From NCBI GenBank assembly GCA_017397825.1, contig JAFQHT010000017.1, positions 1 to 39,072 of the forward strand: a DNA stretch of 39,072 nucleotides. The letters are read 5' to 3'. Positions 37,366 through 39,072 of this stretch are shown piece after piece (within the stretch, counting starts at the first letter, position 1; every line of letters begins with the position of its first letter). A program made the position numbers and the translations under genes. Below the pieces are notes generated by a model. The model had not been told where the DNA came from, ran no database searches, and worked only from the letters and a program-made list of their open reading frames with translations. Origin of the DNA: Bacillota bacterium. Its GTDB lineage: Bacteria; Bacillota; Clostridia; Peptostreptococcales; Anaerovoracaceae.

Positions 37366-39072
37366 TGTTTGATATTAAGGAAAATCTTAAAAAACTCCCG
37401 GACACTCCGGGAGTTTATATGCATAAGGACAAACTGGGACAGGTCATCTATGTAGGTAAGGCGATTTCTCTGCGCAACCGCGTCCGGCAGTATTTTCAGG
37501 CTTCGGCAAACCACAGCCCTAAAGTAAAGGCCATGGTTTCTCACATAGCCGAGTTTGAGTATATTACCTGCCAGACTGAGATGGAAGCCCTGATTTTGGA
37601 GTGCAATTTAATCAAAAAATATGCTCCTAAATATAACGTGCTTCTGCGGGATGACAAGACCTACCCGTATATAAAAGTAACTGTGCAGGATGAATATCCG
37701 AGGGTGCTTAAAACCCGTCTCATTGAAAAGGATGGCAGTAAATATTTCGGACCATACAGCGATGCAGGGGCAGTTAACCAGATTATTGATCTGCTGAACA
37801 AAATTTTTGTGCTCAAGCGCTGCTCGGCCAAAAGCTTTCCGGCTGATTTCAAGCCTTGCCTCAACTTCCACATAAAGGAATGTCGTGGTATCTGTGCAGG
37901 CTATATAAGTCAGCAGGATTATCGTAAATATGTGGACAGGGCACTGGAATTTCTCAATGGTAAGCAGAAACCGCTCCTTGATTACCTGACTGATAAGATG
38001 ACTCTGGCCGCAGAAGAAATGAACTATGAGGAAGCAGCAGTTTACCGTGACTACATTACATCAGTAAAGGCCCTTGGCGAGGTTCAGCGTGTAAGCCTGG
38101 TAAACGGCAAGGACCTTGATATGGTTCTTCCTGTAGGAAGCGGCGAAAATACTTCTGTGGTGCTTTTCACCGTCAGAGACGGCAAGCTGAGCGGAAGGGA
38201 AACTTTCAATATGAGCACTGAGGGCGAGGATGATTATGAAAGCCTGGTAGGCGAGTTCATCAAACAGTACTACAGCCAGTGGGCCGTGGTGCCCGGTGAA
38301 ATCATAGTGCCGAAACCGCTGAAAGAAGCTGAACTTATACAGCAGTACCTTGAAAGTCAGGGTGAAGGCCGTAAAGTCCGCATATTCACACCGCAGAAAG
38401 GCGACAAGCGTGCGCTTCTTGAACTTGCAAAGCGTGACGTGGTGGAAATGGCCAAAACCCTTGAAATCAAGGTACAGACCGCCCGTGAAAAAGAAGATGC
38501 TCTGCGGGAGACGCTTGCTGCAATCCTCGGAGTTAAAAAGGAAGCTTACAGAGTTGAATCCTACGATATTTCCAATACAAATGGTGTGGATACGGTAGGT
38601 GCCATGGTGGTTTTCCGCAATCTGAAACCGGTGCGTAAGGATTACCGTCGCTTTAAAATCAGAACTGTAGAGGGACCGGATGATTACGGCAGCCTGACGG
38701 AAATGCTCACAAGGCGCTTTAAAAGAGCTCTGGAAGGAGACCCGTCATTCAGCACTCTTCCTGACCTGATTCTTATGGACGGCGGCCAGGGGCAGGTCAC
38801 CGCAGCGGAAAAGGTTCTGAAAGAGCTGGGCGTTGACCTGCCGGTTCTGGGCATGGCAAAGGATGACAGCCACAGAACCCGGGCATTGGTTGATGGACAG
38901 GGAAAGGAGTTTGAACTGAAGGAAGACCCGCTTCTGTTTAAATACTGCGGTAGGATTCAGGAGGAAGTTCACCGCTTTGCCATTGAATATCACCACAGCC
39001 TGCATAAAAAAAATTCTATCGGCTCAGTGCTGGACAACATCAAAGGCATAGGTCCAGCAAAGCGTAACGCCC
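37365..39072 (+). CDS. uvrC: Excinuclease ABC subunit C (partial, cut at window end)
   Basis: The first 569 codons of UvrC, the dual-incision nuclease of nucleotide excision repair, running off the right edge. The GIY-YIG domain (LPDTPGVYMHK and QVIYVGKAISLRNRVRQYF, residues 11-42), the four Cys near 150-170 (KRCSAKSFPADFKPCLN, KECRGICAGY), the UVR domain (AAEEMNYEEAAVYRDYI) and the RNase H-like domain (YDISNTNGVDTVGAMVVF, LILMDGGQGQV) are present. The first helix-hairpin-helix (IKGIGPAKRN) is just reached. A full protein of about 600-620 residues is expected. The ATG overlaps the DacF-like stop (TGATG). Confidence 0.95.
   Translation, partial: MFDIKENLKKLPDTPGVYMHKDKLGQVIYVGKAISLRNRVRQYFQASANHSPKVKAMVSHIAEFEYITCQTEMEALILECNLIKKYAPKYNVLLRDDKTYPYIKVTVQDEYPRVLKTRLIEKDGSKYFGPYSDAGAVNQIIDLLNKIFVLKRCSAKSFPADFKPCLNFHIKECRGICAGYISQQDYRKYVDRALEFLNGKQKPLLDYLTDKMTLAAEEMNYEEAAVYRDYITSVKALGEVQRVSLVNGKDLDMVLPVGSGENTSVVLFTVRDGKLSGRETFNMSTEGEDDYESLVGEFIKQYYSQWAVVPGEIIVPKPLKEAELIQQYLESQGEGRKVRIFTPQKGDKRALLELAKRDVVEMAKTLEIKVQTAREKEDALRETLAAILGVKKEAYRVESYDISNTNGVDTVGAMVVFRNLKPVRKDYRRFKIRTVEGPDDYGSLTEMLTRRFKRALEGDPSFSTLPDLILMDGGQGQVTAAEKVLKELGVDLPVLGMAKDDSHRTRALVDGQGKEFELKEDPLLFKYCGRIQEEVHRFAIEYHHSLHKKNSIGSVLDNIKGIGPAKRNA

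Overview
The window looks like the chromosome of an anaerobic, low-to-mid GC Firmicute of the class Clostridia (Eubacteriales). The evidence is strong AGGAGG-type ribosome binding sites, sigma-A promoters with 17-bp spacers, T-run terminators, an acyl-CoA dehydrogenase-EtfBA operon, DUF5058 and DUF5685 proteins, and lipoproteins with Firmicute lipoboxes. No rRNA, intact tRNA, CRISPR array, transposase or prophage was seen. Both ends are cut inside normal chromosome; uvrC runs off the right edge.

Layout. 1-366: end of an upstream unit (terminator), then a regulatory region with a perfect palindrome containing a Spo0A-box-like core. 367-4218: a secreted FnIII-like/stalk-domain protein, an M20 amidohydrolase and a MATE exporter. 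4280-7681 (minus): acyl-CoA dehydrogenase, EtfB, EtfA and a MarR regulator in one operon, whose promoter sits inside a dyad that is probably the MarR operator. 7879-12527 (plus): a two-cluster Fe-S protein, a two-gene membrane system (DUF5058 plus a partner), an M20 peptidase and a dynamin-like GTPase. 12545-13460: the most unusual locus: strong promoters, a small RNA made of 52-nt tandem repeats, an intrinsic terminator, then a 178-aa PBECR4-like (BECR-fold nuclease family) gene. This is the architecture of a type III (RNA antitoxin/endoribonuclease) toxin-antitoxin system. A convergent XRE regulator follows. 13917-16901: a large secreted beta-helix protein whose C-terminal module matches the first protein of the window. 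16902-17204: stacked terminators and a repeated motif.

17205-18404 (minus): a PlsC-type acyltransferase with a zinc ribbon. 18598-23145: an ECF sigma factor, a membrane-anchored probable anti-sigma factor, two tandem serpin lipoproteins and a third lipoprotein, closed by a large hairpin. 23550-31350 (plus): housekeeping and conserved clostridial genes: Mrp-type ATPase, DUF5685 and J-domain pair, RNase PH, XTP/dITP diphosphatase, YihY membrane protein, lipid kinase, CmpB-type membrane protein and P1 peptidase. 31412-33507 (minus): serA and a lipoprotein. 33656-39072 (plus): serC, cofactor-independent phosphoglycerate mutase, a DacF-like D,D-carboxypeptidase and partial uvrC. serA and serC are driven by two overlapping, mirror-image promoters.

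Functionally, the window combines acyl-CoA oxidation/reduction and serine synthesis from 3-phosphoglycerate with peptide/amino-acid handling, an envelope-protease defence operon (sigma/anti-sigma/serpins) and a candidate RNA-antitoxin module. All calls come from reading the sequence; no database search was run.
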